64,000 nt of DNA from positions 1 through 64,000 of the forward strand of contig JBBDML010000016.1 in assembly GCA_040878345.1 (NCBI GenBank), written 5' to 3'. This document shows, piece after piece, positions 42,790-52,075 of this stretch. The number at the start of each line of letters is the position of its first letter. Position 1 is the first letter of the stretch. The notes below the pieces were generated by a model that was not told the DNA's origin, did not search any database, and saw only the letters and a program-made list of their open reading frames with translations. A program made the position numbers and the translations under genes. Source of the stretch: ZC4RG35 sp040878345 (GTDB taxonomy: Bacteria > Actinomycetota > Acidimicrobiia > Spongiisociales > ZC4RG35).

Positions 42790-43140
42790 TCAAGCTGTGG
42801 CCTTCGTCTTGCAGTCGACGCAGAGGATCGAGGCCGGCCGAAAGGCAAGGCGATCCGGGTCTATGTCCTTCCCGCAGTTGTTGCAGACCCCGTACTTGCC
42901 GGCGGCGATCTGGCCAAGGGCGAGATCGATCTCGTCGACCTGGCTCTTCAGTGACTCGACCAGACCAAGGATCTCGGTCCGCTCGGCGGTCACTGCGGCC
43001 GCGTCGGCGAAGCTCCCGCCGAAGTCGAGGTCCAAGTTGAGATCACCAGATTCGCCGGCGCCCAGCTCTATCAGTTGATGCACGAGCTGCTGGCGTTCCT
43101 TCTGAAGCGCCTTCTCAGCACTTGTGGTGTCGAGCATCAT
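42790..43140 (-). CDS. DksA/TraR-type zinc-finger protein
   Basis: A 116-residue protein. An N-terminal coiled coil (residues ~10-75) leads into a C-terminal C4 zinc finger CNNCGKDIDPDRLAFRPASILCVDC. This is the DksA/TraR architecture that inserts into the RNA polymerase secondary channel. The DxxDxA tip motif is not clear. ATG 43140 overlaps the xerD stop by one base (TGATG). A TGATG overlap supports operon expression. Confidence 0.85.
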   Translation of the reverse strand: MMLDTTSAEKALQKERQQLVHQLIELGAGESGDLNLDLDFGGSFADAAAVTAERTEILGLVESLKSQVDEIDLALGQIAAGKYGVCNNCGKDIDPDRLAFRPASILCVDCKTKATA

Positions 43141-44036
43141 CAACGGCTCCTCGGGTGGGCTTGAACGTAGATCTCCATGACGTGGGTGGAAGTCACCCTC
43201 GTATAGACCTGGGTTGTTGTGATCGTAGCGTGGCCGAGCATCTCTTGGACAGTTCTGAGGTCTGCACCGGCTTCCACCATGTGGGTGGCGGCCGAGTGAC
43301 GGAGCACGTGTGGTGACACACGATGCGGGTCGATCCCCACCTTCAGGGCATGTTTTCGGACGATGTCGAATACGCCTTGACGGCTGATCCGGCCTCCCCT
43401 CAGGTTGAGGAACACCGGGTCTCCTTTGATTGCGCGCTTGACCATGGCCATTCGGTCGGGGAGCCATGCTTCGATGGCCTCTACGGCTTTGGATCCCAAA
43501 GGGACCAACCGTTGCCTGGATCCCTTCCCGGTCACCAATGCCACCCTCTCCTCGAGTTCGAGGTCGGCGAGGTCGAGCCCCACCGCCTCCGAGACCCGGG
43601 CGCCGGTCCCGTACAGGAACTCGAGAAGGGCGGCGTCGCGGCGCCCCGCAGTTGTCGATTTGTCCGGGGCTTCCACCAGGGCGATCGCCTCCTCGACGTC
43701 CAACGCCTTGGGGAAAGGGTCGACTCGTCCCGGCCCCTGGACCAGAACGGTCGGGTCGGAGTCCCTGAGACCCTCGCTGATCATGAACCGGTGGAGGCCG
43801 CGGATGGCGGCGAGCTTCCGTTTGCGGGTGGAGTCGGCGAGCTCTCTGCGACTCATCTCGACGGTGAAGGCGTCGACGTCGGCGGGGCTCGGCTCTCCCC
43901 CGGACAAGAACTCTGCGTACTGGGCGAGGTCGCGTCGATAGGCGACGATCGTGTTCTGGGACAACCCGGACTCGGCTCGCAGCGATGCCAGGTACTCCTC
44001 GATGCAGTCCCGGATCGGGAGTTGGGCTCGGGTCAC
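43140..44036 (-). CDS. xerD: Tyrosine recombinase XerD
   Basis: A 298-residue recombinase, the standard XerD length. The N-terminal SAM-like domain (IRDCIEEYLASLRAESGLSQNTIVAYRRDL) precedes the catalytic domain with Arg in GTGARVSEAVGL, Lys in TGKGSRQR, HVLRHSAATHM, LGHATITTTQVYTRV (His and nucleophilic Tyr). It resolves chromosome dimers at dif. GTG 44036 overlaps the ald stop (GTGA). Confidence 0.93.
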   Translation of the reverse strand: MTRAQLPIRDCIEEYLASLRAESGLSQNTIVAYRRDLAQYAEFLSGGEPSPADVDAFTVEMSRRELADSTRKRKLAAIRGLHRFMISEGLRDSDPTVLVQGPGRVDPFPKALDVEEAIALVEAPDKSTTAGRRDAALLEFLYGTGARVSEAVGLDLADLELEERVALVTGKGSRQRLVPLGSKAVEAIEAWLPDRMAMVKRAIKGDPVFLNLRGGRISRQGVFDIVRKHALKVGIDPHRVSPHVLRHSAATHMVEAGADLRTVQEMLGHATITTTQVYTRVTSTHVMEIYVQAHPRSR

Positions 44037-45154
44037 ACCCCGGCTAGCGCCTCGCCCACCGCGACATGCGGCTTCCCCAAGCTCTCGGCCACCGCCGGAT
44101 GACAAACCGCGTCACCGACAACGTTGATGCCGCTCGTCAACTCGGGATGGGAGTCGCAGGCCCCTTTCACCCCCTTCTGAGCCAGGGCCACCGCATAGCG
44201 GAGGGTGGCGTTGGTGAGGGCGTAGGTGGAGGTGTGGGGCACCGCCCCCGGGATGTTCCCCACCGCGTAGTGGATCACATCGTGGACTGTGTAGACCGGG
44301 TGGGTGTGAGTGGTCTCTCGGGACGTCTGGAAGCAGCCGCCTTGGTCGATGGCCACGTCAACCAAAACGGTCCCGGGTCGCATCGCCCGCACCATGTCCT
44401 CGGTGACCAGTTTGGGCGCAGCCGCGCCGGGGATGAGCACGGTGCCGATCACCAGGTCGGCCCCGATCACCTGATCCTCCAGGTTGAGCTTGTTCGAGTG
44501 GAGGGTGACGATCCGGCCCTGGTGCAGCGAATCGAGGGAGCGGAGCTTGCTGATGTCGGTGTCGAGGACCACCACCGAAGCCTGCATCCCCATGGCGATC
44601 ACCGCGGCATTCGACCCAGCCATCCCCCCGCCTATCACCACCACTCTGCCAGGGCTGACACCGGTGACACCGCCGAGCAGGACCCCCCGACCTCCCTGTG
44701 CTTTCTCCAGGTAATGGGCACCGGCCTGTGTCGCCATCCTCCCCGCGATCTCCGACATCGGCGCCAAGAGGGGCAACGAGCCGTCCGGCATCTGCACCGT
44801 CTCGTAGGCGATGGCCACCACGCCCTTGCCGAGGAGGCCGGAGGCCAGACCGGGATAGGCGGCCAGGTGGAGGTAGGTGAAGAGGATCTGACCCTCACGG
44901 AGCATCTCGACCTCGCCGGCCTGAGGCTCTTTCACCTTTAGGATCATCTCGGCGCTGCCGAACACCTCCCCCGCGTTGGGGACGATGGTGGCGCCCTGCG
45001 CCTCGTATTCCTCGTCGAAGATGCTGGAGCCATCCCCGGCGCTCTTCTCGATCAGTACCTGATGGCCCCGCTCGGTGAGCTCACGGACCCCGATCGGGGT
45101 GATCGCGACCCGATGCTCGGCAGTCTTGATCTCTCTGGGCACACCCACGATCAC
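44033..45154 (-). CDS. ald: Alanine dehydrogenase
   Basis: A 373-residue NAD-dependent enzyme interconverting alanine and pyruvate plus ammonia. Markers are VGVPREIKTAEHRVAITPIGVRELTERGH, MSEIAGRMATQAGAHYLEK, the NAD fold VVVIGGGMAGSNAA and QGGCFQTSRETTHTHPVY. Length matches the family. It lies 54 bases downstream of pyrG. Confidence 0.95.
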   Translation of the reverse strand: MIVGVPREIKTAEHRVAITPIGVRELTERGHQVLIEKSAGDGSSIFDEEYEAQGATIVPNAGEVFGSAEMILKVKEPQAGEVEMLREGQILFTYLHLAAYPGLASGLLGKGVVAIAYETVQMPDGSLPLLAPMSEIAGRMATQAGAHYLEKAQGGRGVLLGGVTGVSPGRVVVIGGGMAGSNAAVIAMGMQASVVVLDTDISKLRSLDSLHQGRIVTLHSNKLNLEDQVIGADLVIGTVLIPGAAAPKLVTEDMVRAMRPGTVLVDVAIDQGGCFQTSRETTHTHPVYTVHDVIHYAVGNIPGAVPHTSTYALTNATLRYAVALAQKGVKGACDSHPELTSGINVVGDAVCHPAVAESLGKPHVAVGEALAGV

Positions 45155-45208
45155 GGGCGAATCCTCCTCGATCCTCGGGTAAGGCTAACCCCGGAAAGGT
45201 GCCGGATG

Positions 45209-46915
45209 TCAGTCGACGACGATCTCCGTCACCTCTTCGCTGACGACCAGGGGACGATTCCGGCGCCTGGTCCTGGCGGCATCTATCAAGCCTGCGAAGA
45301 GCGGGTGCGGATGGTCCGGCCGCGACCTGAACTCCGGATGGGCCTGGGTGCCGACGAAGAAGGGATGATCGACCAACTCGATGTACTCCACCAGGTTGTC
45401 GTCAGGTGACAGACCGGAGAGTCGCATCCCGTTCGCCTCGAGCTGGCGCCGGTAGTCGTTGTTCACCTCCCACCGGTGCCGGTGGCGTTCGTAGACCAGC
45501 TCCTCCCCATACAAGGCCCTCACCTTGGAGCCCTCGGCCAGCTTGGCCGCATAGAGGCCGAGTCTCATGGTCCCGCCCATGTCCTCGACGTCTTCCTGGC
45601 TGGCCATGAGGTCGATGACCGGATGTGGGGTGGTGGGGTCGAACTCGGTGCTGTTGGCGTTGCCGTAGCCGAGCACCGATCGGGCGAACTCGATTACCGC
45701 ACACTGGAGACCGAGGCACAACCCCAGCAGCGGGACCTGATGCTCCCGGGCGTACCTGATCGCCTGGACTTTCCCCTCGACTCCGCGGTAACCGAACCCG
45801 CCGGGGATCACGATCCCGTCGAGGTCTTCGAGATATGAGTCGGCCAGCAGCCCGGTCAGCTCGTCGCTGGGGACCCAACGGAGGTCGAGGGCCACACCGT
45901 GGGCCGCCGCCCCGTGGCGGAGGGCTTCGGCCACCGAGAGATATGCATCGGGGAGCCCCACGTACTTGCCCACGATTCCGATGGTCACCGGTTCGGTGGC
46001 GGCAAGTGTCCTCTCCACCATCGCCCGCCAGGCGTCCAGGTTGGGGGGCCCGGTCACCAGCCCGAGACGATCACACACCACGTCGTCGAGCCCACCCTTA
46101 TGGAGGACCAAGGGCACCTCGTAGATGTCCCTGGAATCAGGGGCGGCGATGACCGCCCTCGGCTCGACGTCGCAGAACAGGCTGATCTTTCTTCGAACCG
46201 CCTCGTCGACGTCCCGATCCGACCTGACGATGATGGCGTCGGGGTGGATCCCCTTGCTCCTCAGCTCGGCTACCGAGTGTTGGGTCGGCTTGGTCTTGAG
46301 CTCTTCGGAGGCGGCGATGTAGGGCACCAGCGTGACATGGACGAACAGGGTGTTGGCCCGGCCGATCTCATTCCCGAACTGGCGGATCGCCTCGAGGAAG
46401 GGCAGGCTCTCGATGTCCCCCACCGTCCCGCCGACTTCGGTGATCACCACGTCGACTTCCTGGGATGCCACCCGTCGGATCCGATCCTTGATCTCGTTGG
46501 TGATGTGGGGGATCACCTGGACGGTGTCACCGAGGTAGTCGCCCCTTCGCTCCTTCTGGATCACCGAGAGGTAGATCGACCCGGAGGTCACGTTGGAGGA
46601 TCGCTTCAGGTTCTCGCCGGTGAACCGCTCGTAATGGCCGAGATCGAGGTCGGTCTCGCCGCCGTCGTCGGTGACGAACACCTCACCATGCTGGAAGGGG
46701 TTCATGGTCCCCGGGTCGACGTTGATGTAGGGGTCGAGCTTCTGGTTGACCACCTTGAGACCCCGGGCCTTGAGCAGCCGACCTAGGGAAGCCGCGGTTA
46801 TCCCCTTGCCGAGGCTGGAGACCACGCCACCGGTGACGAAGATGAACTTGGGGTGGGTGGTGGTGGTGCGGGCCTCGGAGCTGGGATCCGGAGTGAGGAG
46901 GGGCCCGTCAATCAC
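45209..46915 (-). CDS. pyrG: CTP synthase
   Basis: A 568-residue two-domain enzyme. The synthetase domain begins KFIFVTGGVVSSLGKGITAASLGRLLKARG, with EVGGTVGDIESLPFLEAIRQ and the FCDVEPRAVI UTP site. The C-terminal glutaminase has GGFGYRGVEGK, LGLCLGLQC with the nucleophilic Cys, and a His-x-Glu end (TQAHPEFRSRP). It converts UTP and glutamine to CTP. An ~20-residue N-terminal lead precedes the core. Confidence 0.96.
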   Translation of the reverse strand: MIDGPLLTPDPSSEARTTTTHPKFIFVTGGVVSSLGKGITAASLGRLLKARGLKVVNQKLDPYINVDPGTMNPFQHGEVFVTDDGGETDLDLGHYERFTGENLKRSSNVTSGSIYLSVIQKERRGDYLGDTVQVIPHITNEIKDRIRRVASQEVDVVITEVGGTVGDIESLPFLEAIRQFGNEIGRANTLFVHVTLVPYIAASEELKTKPTQHSVAELRSKGIHPDAIIVRSDRDVDEAVRRKISLFCDVEPRAVIAAPDSRDIYEVPLVLHKGGLDDVVCDRLGLVTGPPNLDAWRAMVERTLAATEPVTIGIVGKYVGLPDAYLSVAEALRHGAAAHGVALDLRWVPSDELTGLLADSYLEDLDGIVIPGGFGYRGVEGKVQAIRYAREHQVPLLGLCLGLQCAVIEFARSVLGYGNANSTEFDPTTPHPVIDLMASQEDVEDMGGTMRLGLYAAKLAEGSKVRALYGEELVYERHRHRWEVNNDYRRQLEANGMRLSGLSPDDNLVEYIELVDHPFFVGTQAHPEFRSRPDHPHPLFAGLIDAARTRRRNRPLVVSEEVTEIVVD

Positions 46916-46981
46916 GGAATGTCACAGTAGCACCGCGTGCCGGCGATGGCACCCACCATCGCCGGCGGCTACGACGGCGTG

Positions 46982-48454
46982 CTACCCGAGCCCGAAGTGC
47001 CCCGAGACCGGCAGCCAATGGGACTGGCCCCACTGGAACTGCGAATCCGCATTCCCCTGGGTGTTGGTATGCCTGAAGTACCAGGTCGTGTTGCCCGGCC
47101 GGAACAGACCAGGGGTGTCGGACGAGTCGACCAACCCCCAGTCACCGGCGATCAAGCGGTCTCCGGGATTCCCGAAGAAGAACTGGAACTGGGCAATACC
47201 GGTCGAGTTGGTGTTGCGGAAGTAGACCAGTCCGGTCGACTCGCGGTGCAACCCGACGGTGTCGATATTGTCACCGTTGAAGTCACCGGTGAACGGCTTG
47301 TCGCCCAGGTTCCCGAACAGGAACGAGAAGTCGGCGGCGCCGAGACCCCCGTTGTTCGAGCCCAACTCGTTGATGATGTAGAACCTGGCCTCCGAAGGCC
47401 GGTAGATCGACACCGTGTCGCAGCCGTCGCCGTCGAAGTCGCCGGCGATTGGGACATCGCCGGGGTTCCCGAAGAAGAACCGGATGTCGGCGATCCCCTG
47501 GGTGTTGGAGTTGCGCAGGTAGACGAACCCGTCCGACTGGCGGTACAGGCCGGGAGTGTCGGTCCCGTCGCAGTCCCAATCGCCCATGAACGGGTAGTCA
47601 CCCGGGTTCCCGTAGAAGAAGGTGACCACCGATCCGTTGGTTCTTCGAAGATGCCAGCGCCCGCTGGTGGGGTCGACCGCTCCCACAGTGGGGGCACCTT
47701 CGGGGGGTGGCGGTGGCGGCGGCGGTGGCGGCGGTGGCGGCGGCGGCTCCTCCTCGGTCACCAGCAAGATGTCACGCCATGCCTGGGCGGAGCTGGTGTC
47801 GGTGACGATCACCATGAAGTAGTGGCCGGTCTCCGGAACCAACCCGGTCATGTCGAATTGGAGGGTGGATGGCGGCAGCTGGTCCGAGGTGAAGAAGGGC
47901 ACGTACTCATCCCCCGGGACGTCGGGGTCGTCTACGAAACCGTGCACCTGGTAGTACTGGATCCCCCCGCCCGGAGCGTCCTGGACATCGGTGGCCGCCG
48001 GCCACGAGAGCCTGACGCTGTCGTGGTCGAGGTTGGAGACGGTCAGATCAGGGTGCTCTGTGTCGAGGGGGGTGTCGTCACCCCAGTCGGGTGGGTCGTA
48101 CATCACCGTGGTGACCGTGAGGTCCACAGTCGGGAGGGCCTCCTCGTCGACCGCCACGATGTCGAACTTGTAGTCGTCGTCGGTGATCAGTCCCTGGACG
48201 CTGTACCGAAACACGTTCCCGGCCACGGTGTCCTCGAGCAGGTCATCCACGTAGATGTCGTAGTGGTCGATGCCACCCCCATCGGGGTCGGTGGCAGCCG
48301 GCCACTTCAGCTCCATAACGGTCGCGGTGAGCGGATGGAACTCTATGGCCGCTCCATCAGGCCACATCGGAGACTCGACTGCCATCGCACCCAATGGCAG
48401 CAAACCCACCAGGGCGACGATCGCGGTCGTCAGTGTCAGAGTCTTGCGCGCCAT
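46982..48454 (-). CDS. Secreted protein with Fn3-like domains, polyproline hinge and FG-GAP-type repeats
   Basis: A 490-residue exported protein. ATG 48454 gives a signal peptide (TLTTAIVALVGLLPLGAMA). Two fibronectin type III-like domains follow (~25-215: HYDIYVDDLLEDT, YKFDIVAVDE; then VRLSWPAATD, YYQVHGF). After acidic EEE comes a run of 15 prolines, then four ~45-residue repeats of the form FFGNPGDxPxxGDWDxDGxDTxGLYR with Ca-binding-like DxDxDG acids, and a partial fifth (FQWGQSHWLPVSGHF). This predicts a beta-propeller-like surface adhesin or enzyme accessory. No sorting motif is seen. It sits where nadK-pyrG neighbours usually lie. Confidence 0.8.
   Translation of the reverse strand: MARKTLTLTTAIVALVGLLPLGAMAVESPMWPDGAAIEFHPLTATVMELKWPAATDPDGGGIDHYDIYVDDLLEDTVAGNVFRYSVQGLITDDDYKFDIVAVDEEALPTVDLTVTTVMYDPPDWGDDTPLDTEHPDLTVSNLDHDSVRLSWPAATDVQDAPGGGIQYYQVHGFVDDPDVPGDEYVPFFTSDQLPPSTLQFDMTGLVPETGHYFMVIVTDTSSAQAWRDILLVTEEEPPPPPPPPPPPPPPPEGAPTVGAVDPTSGRWHLRRTNGSVVTFFYGNPGDYPFMGDWDCDGTDTPGLYRQSDGFVYLRNSNTQGIADIRFFFGNPGDVPIAGDFDGDGCDTVSIYRPSEARFYIINELGSNNGGLGAADFSFLFGNLGDKPFTGDFNGDNIDTVGLHRESTGLVYFRNTNSTGIAQFQFFFGNPGDRLIAGDWGLVDSSDTPGLFRPGNTTWYFRHTNTQGNADSQFQWGQSHWLPVSGHFGLG
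47703..47749 (-). repeat. Polyproline-encoding GGN repeat
   Basis: A ggcggtggcggc-rich tract on the plus strand, encoding the proline run of the secreted protein. It is a low-complexity tract prone to slippage. Confidence 0.9.
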
Positions 48455-48658
48455 CCCAGCACCTTTCAGGTCGTTCCTCTCACCCCCCAAGGGGTCGCCC
48501 TCAACACGGGTGCAAGCGGTATCGGTCGCCCCAACTAGCCCCTGGGTCAACCTAGAGCCCACCCCGTCGCATCATCATAGGCCCGGTGGCGCGATGACTA
48601 AAGAGGAAATTGGTCAGGCGGCGGCGGATGCGATCTCCAGGCCGTTCCTGGGGTGAAC

Positions 48659-49432
48659 TCAACCCAGCCCGAACTTGTCCTTGATCAGACCCGGGAAGTC
48701 CCGATCGCCGAAGGCGACGAATCGGGCCGGCTTCGCCCCACGGCGTATCTCGGCGCTCTGACCTTCGGCCAGGACGCCCAGGACGGTCTTGTCGACATTG
48801 GCCCTCACCACCCTGTCTCGATTGACTCTCAGACCGATGACGGTGGACGCCGGTAGCACCAACGCTCGGTCGAAGAGCGAATGCGAGGCAACAGGCGTCA
48901 TCACGAGGGCTTCCACCCTGGGGTCGATCAGGGGCCCACCGGCGGAGAAGGAGTATGCGGTCGACCCGGTTGGGGTCGCCACGATGAGGCCGTCGGCCCG
49001 ATAGGTGACGAATGGCTCGCCATCGATTGTGACTTCGAGGCTGATCAGCCTGGTGGTGTCCACCTTCTCCACCACCACGTCGTTGACCCCGGTGACGGTG
49101 GTCTCCCCGACCGTGGCCGCCACCGTCATCCTCTCCTCCACTTCGTAGTTGCCGGCCATGACCCTGTCCACCACCGCCCCGGCGTCCCCCGGCTCGGCCT
49201 GTGCCAGGAAGCCGAGTGTGCCCAGATTGAAACCCAGGACCGGGACATCCCAGGCCAGTGCCTGTTGGACGGCTCCCAGCATGGTCCCATCACCGCCCAC
49301 CGATATCACCATGTCGGGCGGGGTGCCGGTGTCGACCACCTCGCCACCGGAGCCCTGGATCAGATCGATGAGCCGGTCGGTGAACTCGGTGGCGGCGTCC
49401 CTCCCGAACCGGGTCTCCAGGGCGAACCTCAA
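48659..49432 (-). CDS. nadK: NAD kinase
   Basis: A 257-residue ATP/polyphosphate NAD kinase. Signature motifs are VGGDGTML, LGFLAQ, GVNDVVVEKVD, TYRADGLIVATPTGSTAYSFSAGGPLIDP and TPVASHSLF. The N-terminal beta-alpha unit is short. TTG 49432 starts one base after the small gene's stop. In mycobacteria nadK lies next to tlyA and recN, both absent here. Confidence 0.93.
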   Translation of the reverse strand: MRFALETRFGRDAATEFTDRLIDLIQGSGGEVVDTGTPPDMVISVGGDGTMLGAVQQALAWDVPVLGFNLGTLGFLAQAEPGDAGAVVDRVMAGNYEVEERMTVAATVGETTVTGVNDVVVEKVDTTRLISLEVTIDGEPFVTYRADGLIVATPTGSTAYSFSAGGPLIDPRVEALVMTPVASHSLFDRALVLPASTVIGLRVNRDRVVRANVDKTVLGVLAEGQSAEIRRGAKPARFVAFGDRDFPGLIKDKFGLG

Positions 49433-49433
49433 A

Positions 49434-49577
49434 TCAGGTTCCCTCCAATTGGTCGAGGAGCCGGCTCAGGAGGTCGGCGAGCTCGGTGACCGGCTCGGGC
49501 AGCAGGGCCGGATCGAGGGCCGCCAGTCTCTCGAGGGCCGCCTCGAGCTCTTCGATTTGATTCGGGGTGAGGTCCAT
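49434..49577 (-). CDS. 47-residue helical protein between HAD phosphatase and nadK
   Basis: ATG 49577 gives MDLTPNQIEELEAALERLAA then LDPALLPEPVTELADLLSRL and LDQLEGT. It is acidic and helical with leucine spacing, likely a small helix-bundle protein. Position between the HAD phosphatase and nadK mirrors the short conserved hypothetical Rv1693 of M. tuberculosis. It starts 10 bases after the HAD gene stop. Confidence 0.65.
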   Translation of the reverse strand: MDLTPNQIEELEAALERLAALDPALLPEPVTELADLLSRLLDQLEGT

Positions 49578-49587
49578 GTCACCCGGA

Positions 49588-50358
49588 TTATCGCGGTTGT
49601 GCGGTCTCGAGGACGAGATCAACGGCTGCGGCGAAGTCGGCGACCACGTGATCCGCCCCCACTCCCTCGGCGGCCTCGGTGGTGACCCCACTGAGGACCA
49701 GGATCGACCTCCACTCCGGCTCGGCGACGGCCATGGCGATGTCGGTGTCGACACGGTCGCCGATGACCCACGCCGGCCCGTCGACCCGTTGCTTCACCAG
49801 ATCACGCATCGGTGCCAGAGGTTTCCCGGCGACCTCGGGCTCCACCCCTGCCGCCACCGCGATGGCGGCCACGATCGAGCCGGCGCCGGGTTTGATCCCG
49901 TCTGCGCTCGGATAGGTCGAGTCGGTGTTGGTCGCCACGAACCGAGCCCCTCTCCTCACCGCATCGGCGGCATCGGCGATCCACTGGTAGTTGGCCCGTG
50001 GGGTGAGGCCGACCATCACCGACCCTGCCTCGCCGGCCCGTTTGGTCACCTCTATCCCTGCTTCCTCCAGCACCAACGTGATCCCGTCCTCGCCGACAAC
50101 GAACACCGGGATGTCCTTCGGCCCCAGCAACCCAGCCGCTGACTGGGGGGAGGTGCACACGTCGTCGGGGTCGATCGCCACCCCCGTGAATCGCTCGACC
50201 TTTGCCGCGACCTGGGCGGGGGTCTTCGAAGAGTTGTTGGTGACGAAGACCAACCTCACCTCGGCGTCGACCAGTCGTCTCAATGCTTCCGGGACTCCCT
50301 CGATCACGGTGTCTCCCAGGTAGATCACCCCGTCGAGATCACAGATGACGTTGATCAA
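49588..50358 (-). CDS. HAD-IIA family phosphatase (NagD-like)
   Basis: A 256-residue haloacid dehalogenase-type phosphatase. Motif I is CDLDGVIYLGD, motif II VTNNSS, and motif III/IV GDRVDTDIAMA. The C2 cap region (GLTPRANYQWIADAADAVRRGARFVATNTDSTYPSADG, then GAGSIVAAI, AGKPLAP) is typical of NagD-like enzymes acting on small phosphate esters. TTG 50358 makes a TTGA overlap with the peptidase stop. Confidence 0.9.
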   Translation of the reverse strand: MINVICDLDGVIYLGDTVIEGVPEALRRLVDAEVRLVFVTNNSSKTPAQVAAKVERFTGVAIDPDDVCTSPQSAAGLLGPKDIPVFVVGEDGITLVLEEAGIEVTKRAGEAGSVMVGLTPRANYQWIADAADAVRRGARFVATNTDSTYPSADGIKPGAGSIVAAIAVAAGVEPEVAGKPLAPMRDLVKQRVDGPAWVIGDRVDTDIAMAVAEPEWRSILVLSGVTTEAAEGVGADHVVADFAAAVDLVLETAQPR

Positions 50359-51680
50359 GACGCCAAAAAATGGTGAAAGACCCGCTGGTACAGGGCGGTG
50401 GTCCGTTCCACGGAGGCCACAGAGACGCGCTCGTCGTTACCGTGGAACAGGGCCAGCATCTCGGAGAAGGTCATCCGGTCGTCGAACAACCCGACTCCGT
50501 ATCCGATGGAGCCCTTGACACGCCAGAACCTGCCATCGGTGCCCACCGTCATCAGGGTGGGGAGCAAGTTGCGATGCCCTTCGAGGTCCTCCACCCCCTG
50601 TGCGATCGCCTCCCAAAGCGGATTCCCTGTGGAGCTGATGGTTGCGTCGAGGTCGAGCACCGGCTCTATGTCGATCTCGTCGCTGGCGCTCCCCATCGCC
50701 TTGTGGAGATGAGAGTCGACGAAGGCTCGGTCCATCCCGGGTAGTGATCTGATGTCGACCACGGCAGTGGCTGCATCGGCGATGACGTTGACCTTCACGC
50801 CGGCGGAGGCCATGTTGGGTGAGATGGTCAAATGGGTGAGAGCATGGACATAGCGGGCGAAAAGCGGATCTTTCAGCGCCATGGAGTCGATCGCCGCATC
50901 CACCCGGTCTGGGTCGGTGAGGCTCTCGGCCAGTTCGGGGTCGAGGGCCAGGGCATTCACGAACTCGGCCCATTCGGGGATGATCTCGACCGGCATCGGG
51001 GTGTCGAAGATGCCGACCAGGGCCCGGGCCACCTTCTCCAAGGCGTTGTCAGCACGGTATGGGGTCGAGCCGTGGCCCGGCTTTCCCTTGGCGCGGAGCA
51101 CCGACCAGAAACCCCCCTTCTCCCCGACGGCAACCGGGACCGCCGCCCCCCGACCGGTGGAAAGGGCCGGATATGCCACCTCGGTGAGGACATAACCCGC
51201 CTTGACCCGATCCCAGCGCTGTTCCACCAGGGGCTTGGCGCCGAGGACGCCACCCGCCTCCTCGTCGGCGAGCGCCACGAACACCAGATCACCCTTGGTG
51301 GGCTCGTTACCGGTGATGTAGGGACGGGCGGCCACCGCCATCGCCGCGGTGACGTTGAGCATGTCGACGGCTCCCCGCCCGAACACCATGTCGTCGATTA
51401 TCTCGGCGCCGAAAGGGTCGACCGACCATCCTGAAGGGTCGACCGGCACCACGTCGACATGGGGCACCAGGGCCAGATCGGGAGCCTGGCGGTCGCTGCC
51501 CTCGACCCGGTAAATCAGGGACTGACGTCCTGGAGCCGGCTCGAAGATCTCTCCCTCGATCCCGAAGAAGTCCTGAAGCGTGGCCACCGACCGGTGCTCG
51601 TGACCGCTTTGGGGTGTCCCGTCGTTGACACATCCGTTTCGTATCAGCTGTTGGAGGAGTTCGACGACCTCGGAGCTCAT
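50355..51680 (-). CDS. M20 family metallopeptidase
   Basis: A 441-residue zinc peptidase/deacylase. Metal-ligand motifs are ALVPHVDVVPVD (His, Asp), FGRGAVDMLN (Asp) and ALADEEAGGVLG (catalytic Glu, metal Glu), with the dimerisation lid KPGHGSTPYRADNALEKVARAL. A C-terminal ligand is GLFDDRMTFSEM. Substrates could be dipeptides or acylated amino acids. It overlaps the NUDIX gene by ATGA. Confidence 0.9.
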   Translation of the reverse strand: MSSEVVELLQQLIRNGCVNDGTPQSGHEHRSVATLQDFFGIEGEIFEPAPGRQSLIYRVEGSDRQAPDLALVPHVDVVPVDPSGWSVDPFGAEIIDDMVFGRGAVDMLNVTAAMAVAARPYITGNEPTKGDLVFVALADEEAGGVLGAKPLVEQRWDRVKAGYVLTEVAYPALSTGRGAAVPVAVGEKGGFWSVLRAKGKPGHGSTPYRADNALEKVARALVGIFDTPMPVEIIPEWAEFVNALALDPELAESLTDPDRVDAAIDSMALKDPLFARYVHALTHLTISPNMASAGVKVNVIADAATAVVDIRSLPGMDRAFVDSHLHKAMGSASDEIDIEPVLDLDATISSTGNPLWEAIAQGVEDLEGHRNLLPTLMTVGTDGRFWRVKGSIGYGVGLFDDRMTFSEMLALFHGNDERVSVASVERTTALYQRVFHHFLAS

Positions 51681-52075
51681 GGCCTCAATGTATCCAACAG
51701 CTGGTGCATGGTCGGGGTCAGCGGGAGCCGACCCGTCGCCTCCAGGGCGATCCAGGCCACCTGATCGGCGTCATCGCCGGGTTGCAACTCTCCACCGATG
51801 ACCGAGCCGGAGAAGTCGATGAGGACGATGTGGTGCTCTGCCGACAGGTGCTCACCAACCCAGACCACCTCGCCCACCGACACCTCTAGGCCGGTCTCCT
51901 CGAGGACCTCTCTGGCGGCCGCCACCCTCAAAGCCTCTCCCCGGTTGACTTTCCCTCCGGGTACCGCCCATTGCCCTCTTCCCGGCTCACCCCCCCTCTG
52001 AACCAACAAGATGCTTCCCTGGTCGATCAGCACCACCCCCACACCGACCACAGGGAGTGGATCAACGCCGGTCAT
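51677..52075 (-). CDS. NUDIX hydrolase
   Basis: A 132-residue pyrophosphohydrolase. The Nudix box is complete: GGKVNRGEALRVAAAREVLE then ETGLEV. The family removes nucleoside diphosphate-linked moieties; ADP-ribose or 8-oxo-dNTP are possibilities that cannot be separated here. It overlaps the acetyltransferase gene by 14 bases upstream and the M20 gene downstream. Confidence 0.9.
   Translation of the reverse strand: MTGVDPLPVVGVGVVLIDQGSILLVQRGGEPGRGQWAVPGGKVNRGEALRVAAAREVLEETGLEVSVGEVVWVGEHLSAEHHIVLIDFSGSVIGGELQPGDDADQVAWIALEATGRLPLTPTMHQLLDTLRP

Noticed and set aside
47622..47822. Plus-strand frame with a polyglycine run.
   Set aside because: It is the complement of the polyproline tract of the secreted protein.
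48455..48560. The leader of the secreted protein as a possible riboswitch.
   Set aside because: Some G-rich pairing is visible, but I could not match it to any known riboswitch consensus.
48594..48656. A 20-codon plus-strand frame reading MTKEEIGQAAADAISRPFLG.
   Set aside because: No ribosome site, very short, and in the gap opposite nadK. It could be chance.
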